A DNA stretch of 64,000 nt from Acidobacteriota bacterium (lineage in GTDB: Bacteria; Acidobacteriota; Terriglobia; Terriglobales; Acidobacteriaceae). The stretch is taken from NCBI GenBank assembly GCA_021846985.1, contig JAJZVX010000014.1, forward strand, positions 1-64,000, written 5' to 3'. The notes under the pieces are model-generated. The model saw nothing but the letters and a program-made list of their open reading frames with translations. It made no database searches and was not told where the DNA came from. Positions 44,994-53,597 of this stretch are shown here, in pieces. Made by a program: the position numbers and the translations under genes. How positions within the stretch are numbered: the stretch's first letter is position 1; every line of letters starts with the position of its first letter.

Positions 44994-46148
44994 TTACTGC
45001 ACCAGCGCACGGGCCGCTTCGCGGGCTCGCTCGTCGGCCGCCAGCACCTCCGCAATGGTCGCGGGGTGCGCCTCCGGCGTCGCGGCAAGCACCTTCTCAA
45101 TTGTACGCGGGATGCCCATAAACGGAATGTGCCGTCCCAGAAAGGCATCTACGGCCACCTCGTCGGCCGCGTTCAGCGCAATGCAGTGCGCCCCGCCCTT
45201 CGCCGCCGCCTCGTAGGCCAGCCGCAGGCAGGGAAACCGCTCAAAGTCCGGCGCCTCAAAGTCCAGATGCCGCAGCGCCGCCAGATCGAACGTCAGCGTC
45301 GAAGCCGGCCGCTCCGGATACGCCAGCGCATACAGGATCGGCAGCCGCATGTCGGTCACCGAAATCTGCGCCAGAATCGACCCGTCCACATACTCCACCA
45401 TCGAGTGCACCGTCGATTGCGGATGCACCGTCACCCGCACCTGCTCCGGACCCACGTCGAACAGCCGGCACGCCTCGATAATCTCCAGCCCCTTGTTCAG
45501 CATGCTGGCCGAATCGATCGTGATCCGCCGTCCCATCACCCAGGTCGGGTGCTTCAGCGCCTGTTCCGGCGTAATCTGCGCAAACTGCTCCAGCGGCATC
45601 TGCCGGAACGGACCGCCGGAAGCGGTCAGCCAGATGGTCTTCACCTCGCCGTGCGCCCCCACCCGCAAACACTGGTGCACCGCGTTGTGCTCGCTGTCGA
45701 TGGGCAAAATCGGCACTCCCCGCGCGCGCGCCGCCGCGGTCAGAATCTCGCCCGCCGCCACCATGCACTCTTTGTTCGCCAGCCCCACCGGCTTGCCCGC
45801 CACGATCGCCGCGTGCGTCGCCTCCAGCCCCGCCACGCCCACAATCGCCGACACCACAAAGTCCGCGTCTCTGTGCGTCGCGCACGCCACCGTTCCCTCG
45901 GTTCCGTGCGCCACTTCGATGCCCGTAATCCCCGCGTCCTTCAGCCGTCCGGCCAGCTTCGCCGCCGCCTCCTCGGTCGCCAGCGACACCACCCGCGGCC
46001 GCCAGCGCGCCGCCTGCGCAAACGCCTCCTCCACGTTGCGCCCCGCCGCCAGCGCCGTCACCCCGTAGCGCTCCGGAAACTGCGCAACAATCGAAAGTGT
46101 GCTTTGCCCAATCGAACCTGTGGAACCAAGTATGGCGAGTCGTTTCAA
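44994..46148 (-). CDS. dxr: 1-deoxy-D-xylulose 5-phosphate reductoisomerase
   Basis: 384 residues. NADPH-binding N-terminus LAILGSTGSIGQSTLSIV; central substrate/metal region LPIDSEHNAVHQCL and ASGGPFRQ. The enzyme makes 2-C-methyl-D-erythritol 4-phosphate, the first committed step of the MEP isoprenoid pathway, supplying uppS and the polyprenyl synthase. Length and motifs are ordinary. The cdsA gene ends 86 nt upstream and rseP starts 77 nt downstream. Confidence 0.96.
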   Translation of the reverse strand: MKRLAILGSTGSIGQSTLSIVAQFPERYGVTALAAGRNVEEAFAQAARWRPRVVSLATEEAAAKLAGRLKDAGITGIEVAHGTEGTVACATHRDADFVVSAIVGVAGLEATHAAIVAGKPVGLANKECMVAAGEILTAAARARGVPILPIDSEHNAVHQCLRVGAHGEVKTIWLTASGGPFRQMPLEQFAQITPEQALKHPTWVMGRRITIDSASMLNKGLEIIEACRLFDVGPEQVRVTVHPQSTVHSMVEYVDGSILAQISVTDMRLPILYALAYPERPASTLTFDLAALRHLDFEAPDFERFPCLRLAYEAAAKGGAHCIALNAADEVAVDAFLGRHIPFMGIPRTIEKVLAATPEAHPATIAEVLAADERAREAARALVQ

Positions 46149-46234
46149 TGTCTTCTCTATACCCCGAAGCCCCCCTCAACATGGGTGCGGGAACCTTTCT
46201 CATTCGCTCTCTTGAGGCCGCTCGCTTGGGCCTC

Positions 46235-47065
46235 TCAGAACCTCTGGTGAATAAGCTGAGCATACCAAAGCGCCGGCGCCGCCAGCAGCAGCGCGTCAAT
46301 CCGGTCCAGCACCCCGCCGTGTCCAGGCAGCAGCGAACCCGAATCCTTTACCCCCACCGACCGCTTGAAGGCCGACTCTGCCAGATCGCCCACCTGCGCC
46401 GCCACATTCACCACCACCGCCAGCAGCAGCCAGTACCAGGTCTCCTCCGAATACGAGATCCGCGCCGACTCCCACGTCTGCATATACGCCGCCACACCCA
46501 GAAGCGCGCCGGCCGCCAGCAGGCTGCCTCCCAGCGACCCCAGCGTCCCCTCCCACGTCTTGTTCGGACTCAGCCGCGGCGCCAGCTTCCGCCGTCCCCA
46601 CGCCCGACCCACGTAGAGCGCCGCAATGTCCCCGGCCCACACCACGCACAGCAGAAACGTCACCAGTGACGGCCCGTTCGCCATGTCGTGCAGCGCCGGC
46701 AGCGCCTCCAGCGTAAACCCCGTATAAAACAGGCACAGAATCGATACCGCCGCGTCCGGCATCATCCGCTCCACCGGCGAACTGAACGTGCAATACACCA
46801 GCAGCGCCAGGCTCAACATCCCCACAATCGCCGTCGATTGGTCAGGCCATTGATAGTTCCCCAGGAACAGCAGCAGTACCGCCAGCAGCACGGCCACCCG
46901 CGGCGCCTTGGCCCCGCCCCGCTCCGCCATGCCCAGAAACTCCCACGCCGCCATCACCGCCACCAGCGCCGTGGCCAACATGAAAATCCAGTGCCAGCGC
47001 GGCCCCATAAACACCAGCGTCAACACCAGCGGAATCAAAACAAGAGCTGTAAATACGCGTTTCAT
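46235..47065 (-). CDS. cdsA: phosphatidate cytidylyltransferase
   Basis: 276 residues with about eight membrane helices. The signature near the C-terminus is SAFKRSVGVKDSGSLLPGHGG followed by VLDRID, matching the CdsA pattern. It converts phosphatidic acid and CTP to CDP-diacylglycerol for phospholipid synthesis. ATG 47065 is chosen over the longer frame to 47131, whose extra residues look non-coding; no clear ribosome binding site. Its usual upstream partner uppS is 1.2 kb away because of the inserted toxin-antitoxin module. Confidence 0.94.
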   Translation of the reverse strand: MKRVFTALVLIPLVLTLVFMGPRWHWIFMLATALVAVMAAWEFLGMAERGGAKAPRVAVLLAVLLLFLGNYQWPDQSTAIVGMLSLALLVYCTFSSPVERMMPDAAVSILCLFYTGFTLEALPALHDMANGPSLVTFLLCVVWAGDIAALYVGRAWGRRKLAPRLSPNKTWEGTLGSLGGSLLAAGALLGVAAYMQTWESARISYSEETWYWLLLAVVVNVAAQVGDLAESAFKRSVGVKDSGSLLPGHGGVLDRIDALLLAAPALWYAQLIHQRF

Positions 47066-47145
47066 CCAGGGATGAGAATACACCGCCGGGCCATCCGGGA
47101 ACGACGCACGGAGCCATCCCTCTCGGTACAACCCCTCTTCGGAAG

Positions 47146-47162
47146 ATAGACAGAGTGTCTAT
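47146..47162. promoter_or_regulatory. perfect inverted repeat, candidate operator of the toxin-antitoxin module
   Basis: ATAGACA-GAG-TGTCTAT: 7-bp arms around a 3-nt centre. It lies 10 nt upstream of the -35 box at 47173. A second, overlapping palindrome TGTC-TT-GACA (47169-47178) includes the -35 box and contains the same TGTC/GACA half-sites, so a repressor could bind both. Confidence 0.5.
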
Positions 47163-47172
47163 TAAAAATGTC

Positions 47173-47201
47173 TTGACAAAATAAGAATATCTATCTATGT
47201 T
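47173..47201 (+). promoter_or_regulatory. sigma70-type promoter of the putative antitoxin-PIN operon
   Basis: TTGACA (47173-47178) and TATGTT (47196-47201) with 17-nt spacing, in a stretch far more AT-rich than the surrounding DNA. Transcription would start near 47208, about 50 nt before the antitoxin ATG. Confidence 0.7.
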
Positions 47202-47257
47202 AAGTCTAATCTCGGGGTTCCCGTACCCCGGTGGCCACATTTCACAAGGAGGGTGTC

Positions 47258-47725
47258 ATGAACGTCGGCCTCAGCGACAGAATCCGCGCCCTGGCGCGGG
47301 CAAAATACGTGAGCCCCGCACTCACTGCGGGCAAAAGGCAACTCACCATCCGCGTCCGCGATCTGTTGGGAGATCTTTCCACCGAGGGATTCCCTAGCAG
47401 CCGTACCCCGCAAATCTGCTCCGCCATTCAAACCGCCAAGTTTCTCCGCGAGAACGGATTGGAGATCGAAGCGGTCGACGGGCCGCCGAAAAAGGTAAGT
47501 TCCACCGTAATCGTGCATTACCGGGTGGCGGAACCCACGGCTGCCGGCGCGGAAAATGAATCCGCGGAAACCCCGGATTCGTCCGGGCCTCTTGAGGATC
47601 CTTCCGCGCGCGCCATGCGCCTCACAGCAAAACTGCGCGGTCTGCTCAAGGAAGAACTAGCGGCCTATGGCGGCGGCGAAGCCTTCCTGCGCTGGGTTCG
47701 CTCCGAAGACGAGGACGCCGCATGA
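47258..47725 (+). CDS. putative antitoxin of a PIN toxin module
   Basis: 155 residues, family not recognised with certainty. The first 90 residues (LTIRVRDLLGDL, SRTPQICSAIQTAKFLRENGLEIEAVDGPPKK) look like a small DNA-binding fold with a short helix-turn-helix-like region. The next 35 residues are acidic and Ser/Pro-rich and probably disordered. The C-terminus (AMRLTAKLRGLLKEELAAYGGGEAFLRWVR) is helical and is the likely toxin-binding part. AAGGAGG precedes ATG 47258. It overlaps the PIN gene start by 4 nt, the arrangement typical of VapBC-like modules. The antitoxin role is inferred from position and overlap. Confidence 0.6.
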   Translation: MNVGLSDRIRALARAKYVSPALTAGKRQLTIRVRDLLGDLSTEGFPSSRTPQICSAIQTAKFLRENGLEIEAVDGPPKKVSSTVIVHYRVAEPTAAGAENESAETPDSSGPLEDPSARAMRLTAKLRGLLKEELAAYGGGEAFLRWVRSEDEDAA

Positions 47726-48147
47726 GCCGCATCTACTGGGACACCATGCTCTTTATTTACCTGCTTGAAGACCATCCCGTCTTCTCGCCGCGCGTCCAGC
47801 AGATTCTCGACCGGGCCTATCGTCGCGGCGACGCGCTCTTCACCAGCTTTCTCGCCCTCGGTGAGGTCATGGCCGGCGCGGAAAAGACAGCCACGCCCTC
47901 AAAGGCCCTTGCCATCCGCACGACCATCGACGAAATGGGCTTCTCTTATCTGCCCTTTGACAACGGCGCCGTAACGCCATTCAGCACTCTCCGCGCAATA
48001 CAGAAAATCAAAGTCGCCGACTCCATCCACCTCGCCTGCGCCGCCTCGGCCGGCATCGATCTCTTCCTCACCGGCGACCAGAAGCTCACCCGCCTCGACG
48101 TCCCCGGCATCCAGTTCATCGCCGACTTCAACAATCCGCTCTTCTGA
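47722..48147 (+). CDS. PIN-domain ribonuclease toxin (VapC-like)
   Basis: 141 residues. The PIN acidic residues are D7 (YWDTMLFIYLL), E48 (LALGEV), D100 (VADSIHLA) and D119 (FLTGDQKL), the full metal-binding set for an RNase. VapC toxins usually cleave tRNA or rRNA. ATG 47722 overlaps the stop of the upstream antitoxin gene (ATGA). Both genes run opposite to the uppS and cdsA genes on either side. Confidence 0.85.
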   Translation: MSRIYWDTMLFIYLLEDHPVFSPRVQQILDRAYRRGDALFTSFLALGEVMAGAEKTATPSKALAIRTTIDEMGFSYLPFDNGAVTPFSTLRAIQKIKVADSIHLACAASAGIDLFLTGDQKLTRLDVPGIQFIADFNNPLF

Positions 48148-48237
48148 GCCGTTTCGCCAAGCTCCGCGCGCGCAAGCGCAACCATCCCGCCCGCCGCCTC
48201 GCAGCGCCGCCGCACACTCAATCTTTGTAGGAAAAAC

Positions 48238-49071
48238 TCACCCCGCCGCGAGCTTCATCCGTTCCGGGTCTTCTTCCACCTCGCCGCCGCGCTCGCCCAG
48301 TCCGCCGTAGCGCCGCTCCCGCCGCTGAAAATCCGCAATCGCCTCCAGCAGGTGTATCCCCCGGAAGTCCGGCCACAGCCGCTCCGTCACAAAGATCTCC
48401 GTGTACGCGATCTGCCACAGAAGATAGTTCGAAATCCGCATCTCCCCCGAGGTCCGGATCAGAAGATCCGGGTCCGGCATGTGCGCCGTGTAGAGATGCC
48501 GGTGGATGTCCTCTTCCGTGATCCGCTCCGCGCTCAGCCGCTTGCCCTCGATCTCCACCGCCAGCCGGCGGAAGGCGTCCACCATCTCCGACCGCCCCCC
48601 GTAGTTCAGCGCCAGCGTCAGCGTCGTGCCCGTATTGGCCGCCGTCTCTTCCTCCACCCAGCGCATCTTCTCTTGCACCTCGGGCGGAAGCTCCTGCGTG
48701 CGGCCGATATATCGCATCCGCACGTTGTTGTCCATCATGCGCTGCAGATTGTCTTCCAGATACGACCGCAAAAGCCGCATCAGAAAGCTCACCTCCGCCC
48801 GTGGCCGCCGCAGATTGTTCTCCAGGGAAAAAGCGTAAAGCGTCAGCCAGGGAAGCCCGATCCGCGATGCCGTCTCCGTCACCAGTTGCACCGCCTTGGC
48901 GCCCTGCTGGTGCCCCAGAAACCGCTTCAGCGACCGCCGCCCCGCCCACCGCCCGTTACCGTCCATAATGATGGCCACGTGCTCCGGCAAACGCTCCGGC
49001 TTCAGCGTCGCGTAGATCGCGCGCTCGTCCGCGCTCAGTTCGTGGATGCGCAGCGTGCCAGTCGGATACAA
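48238..49071 (-). CDS. uppS: isoprenyl transferase, undecaprenyl diphosphate synthase
   Basis: 277 residues. Active-site motif IIMDGNGRWAGRR (catalytic D37), then LTLYAFSLENNLRRP and the C-terminal RTSGEMRISNYLLWQIAYTE block. The cis-prenyltransferase makes C55 undecaprenyl diphosphate, the carrier for peptidoglycan and surface glycan precursors. It normally directly precedes cdsA. Here the two are separated by the divergent toxin-antitoxin genes. Confidence 0.95.
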   Translation of the reverse strand: MYPTGTLRIHELSADERAIYATLKPERLPEHVAIIMDGNGRWAGRRSLKRFLGHQQGAKAVQLVTETASRIGLPWLTLYAFSLENNLRRPRAEVSFLMRLLRSYLEDNLQRMMDNNVRMRYIGRTQELPPEVQEKMRWVEEETAANTGTTLTLALNYGGRSEMVDAFRRLAVEIEGKRLSAERITEEDIHRHLYTAHMPDPDLLIRTSGEMRISNYLLWQIAYTEIFVTERLWPDFRGIHLLEAIADFQRRERRYGGLGERGGEVEEDPERMKLAAG

Positions 49072-49296
49072 AGGATTCGCCTCTACCTTGCTTCCAGGCT
49101 TGCCGGGCCGCCGCCCGGATCACATCTTGTTCGACGCTCCCGCAAGAGCTTCCGCTCCGGTCCCGTCTGGGCCGGCCCCGCGCCACCCGGCGTCCTCTTC
49201 ATGAAACGCACGCCGGCCGCGCCCGATTCCCGCTTCCTCGACCGTAGCACAAGCGCCTAGGCGCCGCAATCGCCGCTTTCCGCGCCGCGCCGCGCT

Positions 49297-49833
49297 TCAG
49301 GCCGTCCGCCGCCGCCCCATCGCCAGATCCCGCGCCTGCCCCAGCACCAGCGTCCGGTGCAGCGCATCCAGGTGAGGCAACGCCGCCGCAATCTCCGCCA
49401 GGTACACGTCCCCCAGGATCTCCGTCACCTCGTCCTCGCGCCGGCTGCGTGTATCCCGCACCAGTTGGCGCACGTCTACGCCCAGCGCCTCCGCCAGCCG
49501 TTCCAGCGACCCCAGCGTCGGAATCGCCTTCCCGTTTTCGATCTTCGAGATATAGGTCCGCGGCACCTGCATCCGGTTCGCCAGTTGCCGCTGGCTCATG
49601 TGCCGCGAGCGCCGGATCTCCCGCACCTGCCCCGCCACCTGCAGGCCGGCTTCCGCCGCCGTCTCTACGGCATGAATCCCCACCGCCACCGGACCCGCCT
49701 GCGCGGGCTCCTCGGCGTCCAGTGGCTTGTGGCATCGTCTGCAAAGGGAGTTGACGGTTCGGTACTGCACCAGCTTGCAGTAGTCACAGCGCAACACTTC
49801 GCGTGCTTCCACGCTCACTAAAGTCGTCGCCAT
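49297..49833 (-). CDS. XRE-family regulator with N-terminal zinc ribbon
   Basis: 178 residues. Four cysteines, C16-x2-C19-x11-C31-x2-C34, form a zinc ribbon (CDYCK...CRRCH). A Cro/CI-type helix-turn-helix spans about 68-125 (REIRRSRHMSQRQLANRMQVPRTYISKIENGKAIP), and a helical C-terminal tail follows. ATG 49833 is chosen because a promoter (49916-49944) would start transcription upstream of it and downstream of the alternative ATG 49917. No strong ribosome binding site was seen. The inverted repeat at 49867-49887 in the leader suggests autoregulation. Target genes are unknown. Confidence 0.75.
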   Translation of the reverse strand: MATTLVSVEAREVLRCDYCKLVQYRTVNSLCRRCHKPLDAEEPAQAGPVAVGIHAVETAAEAGLQVAGQVREIRRSRHMSQRQLANRMQVPRTYISKIENGKAIPTLGSLERLAEALGVDVRQLVRDTRSRREDEVTEILGDVYLAEIAAALPHLDALHRTLVLGQARDLAMGRRRTA

Positions 49834-49866
49834 CGGCTGTGTGCGGAGGGCCAGAGCGAGCTCTCC

Positions 49867-49887
49867 GCGGTGCAATTTATGCACCGC
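49867..49887. promoter_or_regulatory. perfect inverted repeat, candidate operator of the XRE regulator
   Basis: GCGGTGCA-ATTTA-TGCACCGC: 8-bp arms around a 5-nt AT-only centre. It lies 34-54 nt upstream of the regulator start, downstream of the predicted transcription start. The size and symmetry are typical of dimeric XRE/Cro operators. Confidence 0.6.
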
Positions 49888-49915
49888 ATTACCGCTACTC
49901 TCCCGGAAATGAACC

Positions 49916-49944
49916 ATAATTGTCAAGTCCAAACCCTGGGTCAA
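49916..49944 (-). promoter_or_regulatory. candidate promoter of the XRE regulator
   Basis: On the minus strand, TTGACC (49939-49944) and AATTAT (49916-49921) are 17 nt apart (5/6 and 4/6 of consensus). A second TTGACA lies within the spacer. Transcription would then begin between this and the inverted repeat. Confidence 0.42.
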
Positions 49945-50216
49945 ACCCACGATTCTCCCATCAGACCCCCCAAAATCCCAAAGCAGCGCGAACCAGAAGA
50001 AGCAACAGGCCACCCATCCTCCCGGCAGCCTTCCCAACCCCCTCTGCCTCAGCCCTGACTCCTGGCCTCCAACGCCGCTACAAGGCTTTCTCCTTGCCGT
50101 CCACCATCCACTGTGAAAGAATCCCCTTGATTCAACACGCTATTCCAGAATCACCCCGATCTCGCCCCGTACCACAGCGCCGGCGCGGCTCTTGTCCCCC
50201 TAACCCAGGAGGTTCG

Positions 50217-51380
50217 GTGAAGCGAATCCCTCCCTTCCGCTCGCTCGACGCCCTGCGCGGCTTGGCTGCCGCCTGGGTCGTCATGCGCCACGCTTCGGCA
50301 ACCTTTGTCGCCGGTCCCAATCTCCACTTCGCCCACGAACCCCTCTACTTTGTCGCCCTGCGCGGACAACTCGGCGTCATGTTGTTCTTTCTCATCTCCG
50401 GCTACTGCATCACCGCCGCCGCTTACGCCGCCCTCCTCGCCGGCAAGCCCCTCCGCCGCTACGCCTTCGATCGCGTCCGCCGCATTTATCCCCCCTACCT
50501 GGCCGCCCTCATCCTCACCGCCGCCACCATCCTCGCCCTGGGCTTCGCCAGCGCTCACCACTGGATCGCCCCCATCAACCACCCCCATTTCCTTGGAACC
50601 TCTGTCGTCTACTGGATCGGCAATCTCTTCCTTCTGCAGTCCGAGTTTCATGTGGAAGTGGTCAACGTTGTCTTCTGGAGCCTCTCCTACGAAATCGCCT
50701 TTTACGCCGTGGTCGGCGTCATGCTCTGGACCGCCAGGCTCATCGCCGCCAGGCATGGCCTCGCCCCCGCTGCCCTCGCCCTGTTTCTGGAGCTCGCCGC
50801 CTCCACCTGCCTCTCCGTGCTTTCTCTCATCCTCCTGCACGGCGCATGGTTCCCCTTCGACCTCTGGCACATGTTCGCCCTCGGCGGCATCCTCTTCTTC
50901 GTTCTCGAAGCCCAGCCCGACACCTTCCCCGGCTACTCCCGCCGTATCCGATGGCTCCTCAACGCCAGCGCCGTTTCCCTCTTCGCTCTAACCACCCTCA
51001 GCGTTCTCCTCCATCCAAACGACGATGCCTGGATTGCCGATCCGCACACCCGCATCAGCTCCGCCGCCGTCCTCCTCTTCTTCCTCCTCCTTATCGCTCT
51101 CCGTCGCGTCGATCGCTCTCTCGGCAACAGCCGCTGGCTCAGGCCCTTTCTCTGGCTCGGCGCCTGTTCCTACAGCCTCTACCTGACCCACACCGTCATC
51201 CTCCCCTTTGTCAGCGTCCTCACCCGCCGCGTGGGGCTCAATGGCAATCTCTACTGGATATCCTTCTGGATCCAGGTCGCCGTCGCCATCCTCTTCGGCC
51301 GCCTCTTCTACCTCCTCGTCGAGCGCCACTTCATCTCTTCCCGCCAGCGCAAACGCCTCCTCGAAGAGCATGCCGGCTGA
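50217..51380 (+). CDS. membrane acyltransferase family 3 (OafA/NolL-like)
   Basis: 387 residues with about ten membrane helices. The N-terminus RIPPFRSLDALRGLAAAWVVMRH has the conserved R-x-D-x-R-G-A-A block and catalytic-type His of the family; LGVMLFFLISGYCI follows. Such proteins O-acylate surface sugars or lipids in the inner membrane. GTG 50217 has AGGAGG 5 nt upstream, so the in-frame region back to 49920 is not part of the gene. The target is unknown. Confidence 0.88.
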   Translation: MKRIPPFRSLDALRGLAAAWVVMRHASATFVAGPNLHFAHEPLYFVALRGQLGVMLFFLISGYCITAAAYAALLAGKPLRRYAFDRVRRIYPPYLAALILTAATILALGFASAHHWIAPINHPHFLGTSVVYWIGNLFLLQSEFHVEVVNVVFWSLSYEIAFYAVVGVMLWTARLIAARHGLAPAALALFLELAASTCLSVLSLILLHGAWFPFDLWHMFALGGILFFVLEAQPDTFPGYSRRIRWLLNASAVSLFALTTLSVLLHPNDDAWIADPHTRISSAAVLLFFLLLIALRRVDRSLGNSRWLRPFLWLGACSYSLYLTHTVILPFVSVLTRRVGLNGNLYWISFWIQVAVAILFGRLFYLLVERHFISSRQRKRLLEEHAG

Positions 51381-51426
51381 GCTTCCGCCGCCCCGCTCTG
51401 GCACAATCAAAGAGGAGGCAACACCT

Positions 51427-52056
51427 ATGACCACCGCCTCAACCGGCGACGCCGCCTACAGCCGCCAGCAGGCCTGGCAGCTCCTGACCCAATGGACCCA
51501 GAGCGAGAGCCTCCGCAAGCACGCCCTCGCCGTCGAAATCTGCGTTCTGGCCTACGGTCACGCCGAAGCCGGCCGCCTCGCCCTCGCCGGCCCCGAACGC
51601 GACGCCTTCCTCAACCTCTACTCCACCACCGCCCTCCTGCACGACTTCGACTACGAACGCCATCCCACCCCAGAAGAGCATCCCTTCGCCGGCGTCCGCG
51701 AGCTTGAGCGCCTCGGCTGGCCCGCTGAACTGCGCGCCGCCATCCTCGGCCACGCCCAGTACTCCGGCGTCGCCCGCGAAACCCACCTCGCCCGCGTCCT
51801 CTTTGCCTGCGACGAGCTGGCCGGCTTCCTCACCGCCTGCGCCCTCGTCAAGCCCACCCGCGCCATCGCCGACGTCGAAGTCCCCGGCGTTCGCAAAAAA
51901 ATGAAAGACAAAGCCTTCGCCCGCGGCGTCAACCGCGCCGACATCCTCCAGGGAGCGCAGGAGCTCGGCGTCGACCTCGACACCCACATCGCCTTCTGCC
52001 TCCACGCCCTCCAGCAGCGCGCCGCCGAAATCGACCTTCAAGGTAGCTCGGCATAA
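51427..52056 (+). CDS. HD-domain protein (probable hydrolase)
   Basis: 209 residues. The HD motif is TALLHDFDYERHP (H72-D73), with H32 (LRKHALAVE) and a later GHAQYSG as possible further metal ligands. The length and sequence fit small HD hydrolases annotated as phosphohydrolases acting on nucleotides. GAGGAGG precedes ATG 51427 by 8 nt. The acyltransferase ends 46 nt upstream on the same strand. Confidence 0.75.
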   Translation: MTTASTGDAAYSRQQAWQLLTQWTQSESLRKHALAVEICVLAYGHAEAGRLALAGPERDAFLNLYSTTALLHDFDYERHPTPEEHPFAGVRELERLGWPAELRAAILGHAQYSGVARETHLARVLFACDELAGFLTACALVKPTRAIADVEVPGVRKKMKDKAFARGVNRADILQGAQELGVDLDTHIAFCLHALQQRAAEIDLQGSSA

Positions 52057-52232
52057 CTCGAAGTTTTGCAATCAAGCACAGCTTGAGTCACACCGTCCCG
52101 TCGGCAAAATTAGCCGGCTTCTGCACCCGTGGGAAGCTTCGCAAACTCAGCCCAAGCAAAAAATATTTCCTCCCCAGCCCCGCGCCGTGTACCGTAGAGT
52201 TGCTTCTTCCATCTCCACAAAGGCCTACGGAC

Positions 52233-52421
52233 ATGAAAAAGAACGTTGGTTCCCTCGACCGCATCCTCCGCATCCTCATCGGCGCGGCCCTCATCGCCGC
52301 CACCCTCACCCATCACCTGCCCTGGTGGGGATGGATCGGCATCGTCCCGCTCCTCACCGGCCTCATCGGCTGGTGCCCGGCCTATCTCCCCTTCGGCATC
52401 AAAACCTGCAAATCCAACTGA
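52233..52421 (+). CDS. small DUF2892-type membrane protein
   Basis: 62 residues. MKKNVGSLDRILRILIGAALI at the N-terminus and LLTGLIGWCPAYLPFGIKTC at the C-terminus are typical of the YgaP-like inner membrane domain (DUF2892), with two hydrophobic helices and two cysteines near the end. Related domains are fused to rhodanese in other bacteria. Function unknown. Ribosome binding site is weak (AAAGG 10 nt upstream). Confidence 0.78.
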   Translation: MKKNVGSLDRILRILIGAALIAATLTHHLPWWGWIGIVPLLTGLIGWCPAYLPFGIKTCKSN

Positions 52422-52722
52422 CCGGCCGCGCCTCGACGCGCCGGGACCGGGATACGCCAGGTTGCAGGGCAGAGAGTCTTTTTGCGCCCTGACGCAAGAA
52501 GGCCGGTTGCGGCCTCGCCCGGTGCGCAGCGGAGTGAGCGCCCCCGTCCGCCACGTGTCAGCGTCCTTTCCGTTCCGCCCTGCCGGATTGCCGCGTTCTC
52601 ACCCTCCGCCCGTGCCAGCCGGTCATCTTTCTTCGCTTCCGGCATCCGTGCGCGATAACGGCCTGCTTTTCATTCGCTGGGTCCATCCACTATGCTGGTC
52701 TGCGTCGTTTCAAGGAGGTTTC
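52422..52722. other. intergenic region
   Basis: 301 nt between the small membrane protein and the exported isomerase-like gene. Only the AAGGAGG ribosome binding site of the latter (52712-52718) is clear. No hairpin terminator, promoter pair or coding frame was convincing. Confidence 0.4.
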
Positions 52723-53577
52723 ATGCTCACTCGCCGCCGTTTCGCCGCCCTCTCCGCCGCCGCCGCCGCCTCGCTCGCCCTGCCGAGAAGCCTGCGTGCC
52801 GCCCCCACCCGCTCCGGCATGGAGTTCGGCGTTCAGCTCTACACGCTCCGCAAGCAGATTCACCCGCTGGCCAAAAACCTCCAGCTCGTCCACGACATCG
52901 GCTACACCAAAGTCGAGCTTTTTCCCGCCGTCTACAACCACCCCCCCCAGCAGCTCAAGTCGCTCATCGAGTCTTTCGGCCTCACGGCTCCCAGCGGCCA
53001 CTTCGAGTACGAAACCATCGGCGACCAAATCGACTACGCCCGGGAAGCCGGCCTCGAATACATGGTCTGCCCCGTCATTCCCCGCGCCCAGTGGAATACC
53101 CTCGACGGCTACAAAAAAGCCGCCGAGTACCTCAACAAGGTCAACGTCAAGGTGCAGGCCGCCGGCATGAAGCTGGGCTACCACGCCCACAACTACGAGT
53201 ACAGGCCCATCCAGGGCAGCACCGGCTTTGCCGTCCTGATGAAGGACTTCGACCCATCCATCCGCTTCGAGCTCGACGTCTACTGGGCCACCCAGGCCGG
53301 CCAGAACGTCGTCCAGCTCATGCGCCAGACCCGCCAGCGCCTGGCCCTCATGCACCTCAAGGACCGCAAGCCCGGCGCGCCCATATCGTTTGTCCCTGGA
53401 CCCCAGGCTGCGCATTTCACTGAAGTCGGCTCCGGTACGCTCGACTGGAAAGCCATCTTCGGCGAAGCCCGCCGCATCGGCGTCAAGCAGATGTTCGTCG
53501 AACAGGACCAGACCGATCTGCCCGTCGATGAGTCGTTGCGCGTCAGTTGGAAGTTCCTCTCCAACTTCACCTTCTAG
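52723..53577 (+). CDS. exported sugar phosphate isomerase/epimerase-like TIM barrel protein
   Basis: 284 residues. A twin-arginine N-terminus, LTRRRFAALSAAAAASLALPRSLRAAP, precedes a xylose isomerase-like barrel: FGVQLYTLRKQI, YTKVELFPAVY, LGYHAHNYEY, FELDVYWATQAG and LMHLKDRKPG, with the metal-binding E and H positions of the family in place. Such exported barrels are widespread in Acidobacteriota and Planctomycetota and their substrates are mostly unknown. AAGGAGG 4 nt upstream fixes ATG 52723. A strong terminator follows at 53598-53629. Confidence 0.85.
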   Translation: MLTRRRFAALSAAAAASLALPRSLRAAPTRSGMEFGVQLYTLRKQIHPLAKNLQLVHDIGYTKVELFPAVYNHPPQQLKSLIESFGLTAPSGHFEYETIGDQIDYAREAGLEYMVCPVIPRAQWNTLDGYKKAAEYLNKVNVKVQAAGMKLGYHAHNYEYRPIQGSTGFAVLMKDFDPSIRFELDVYWATQAGQNVVQLMRQTRQRLALMHLKDRKPGAPISFVPGPQAAHFTEVGSGTLDWKAIFGEARRIGVKQMFVEQDQTDLPVDESLRVSWKFLSNFTF

Positions 53578-53597
53578 CGCGCCTCCGCGCCTCCTCT

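Larger units (their letters stand above)
49834..50216. other. divergent intergenic control region (XRE regulator / acyltransferase)
   Basis: 383 nt. It contains the inverted repeat at 49867-49887 and the minus-strand promoter candidate at 49916-49944. Between about 49950 and 50210 nothing convincing was seen apart from the AGGAGG ribosome binding site of the acyltransferase at 50207-50212. Confidence 0.45.
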
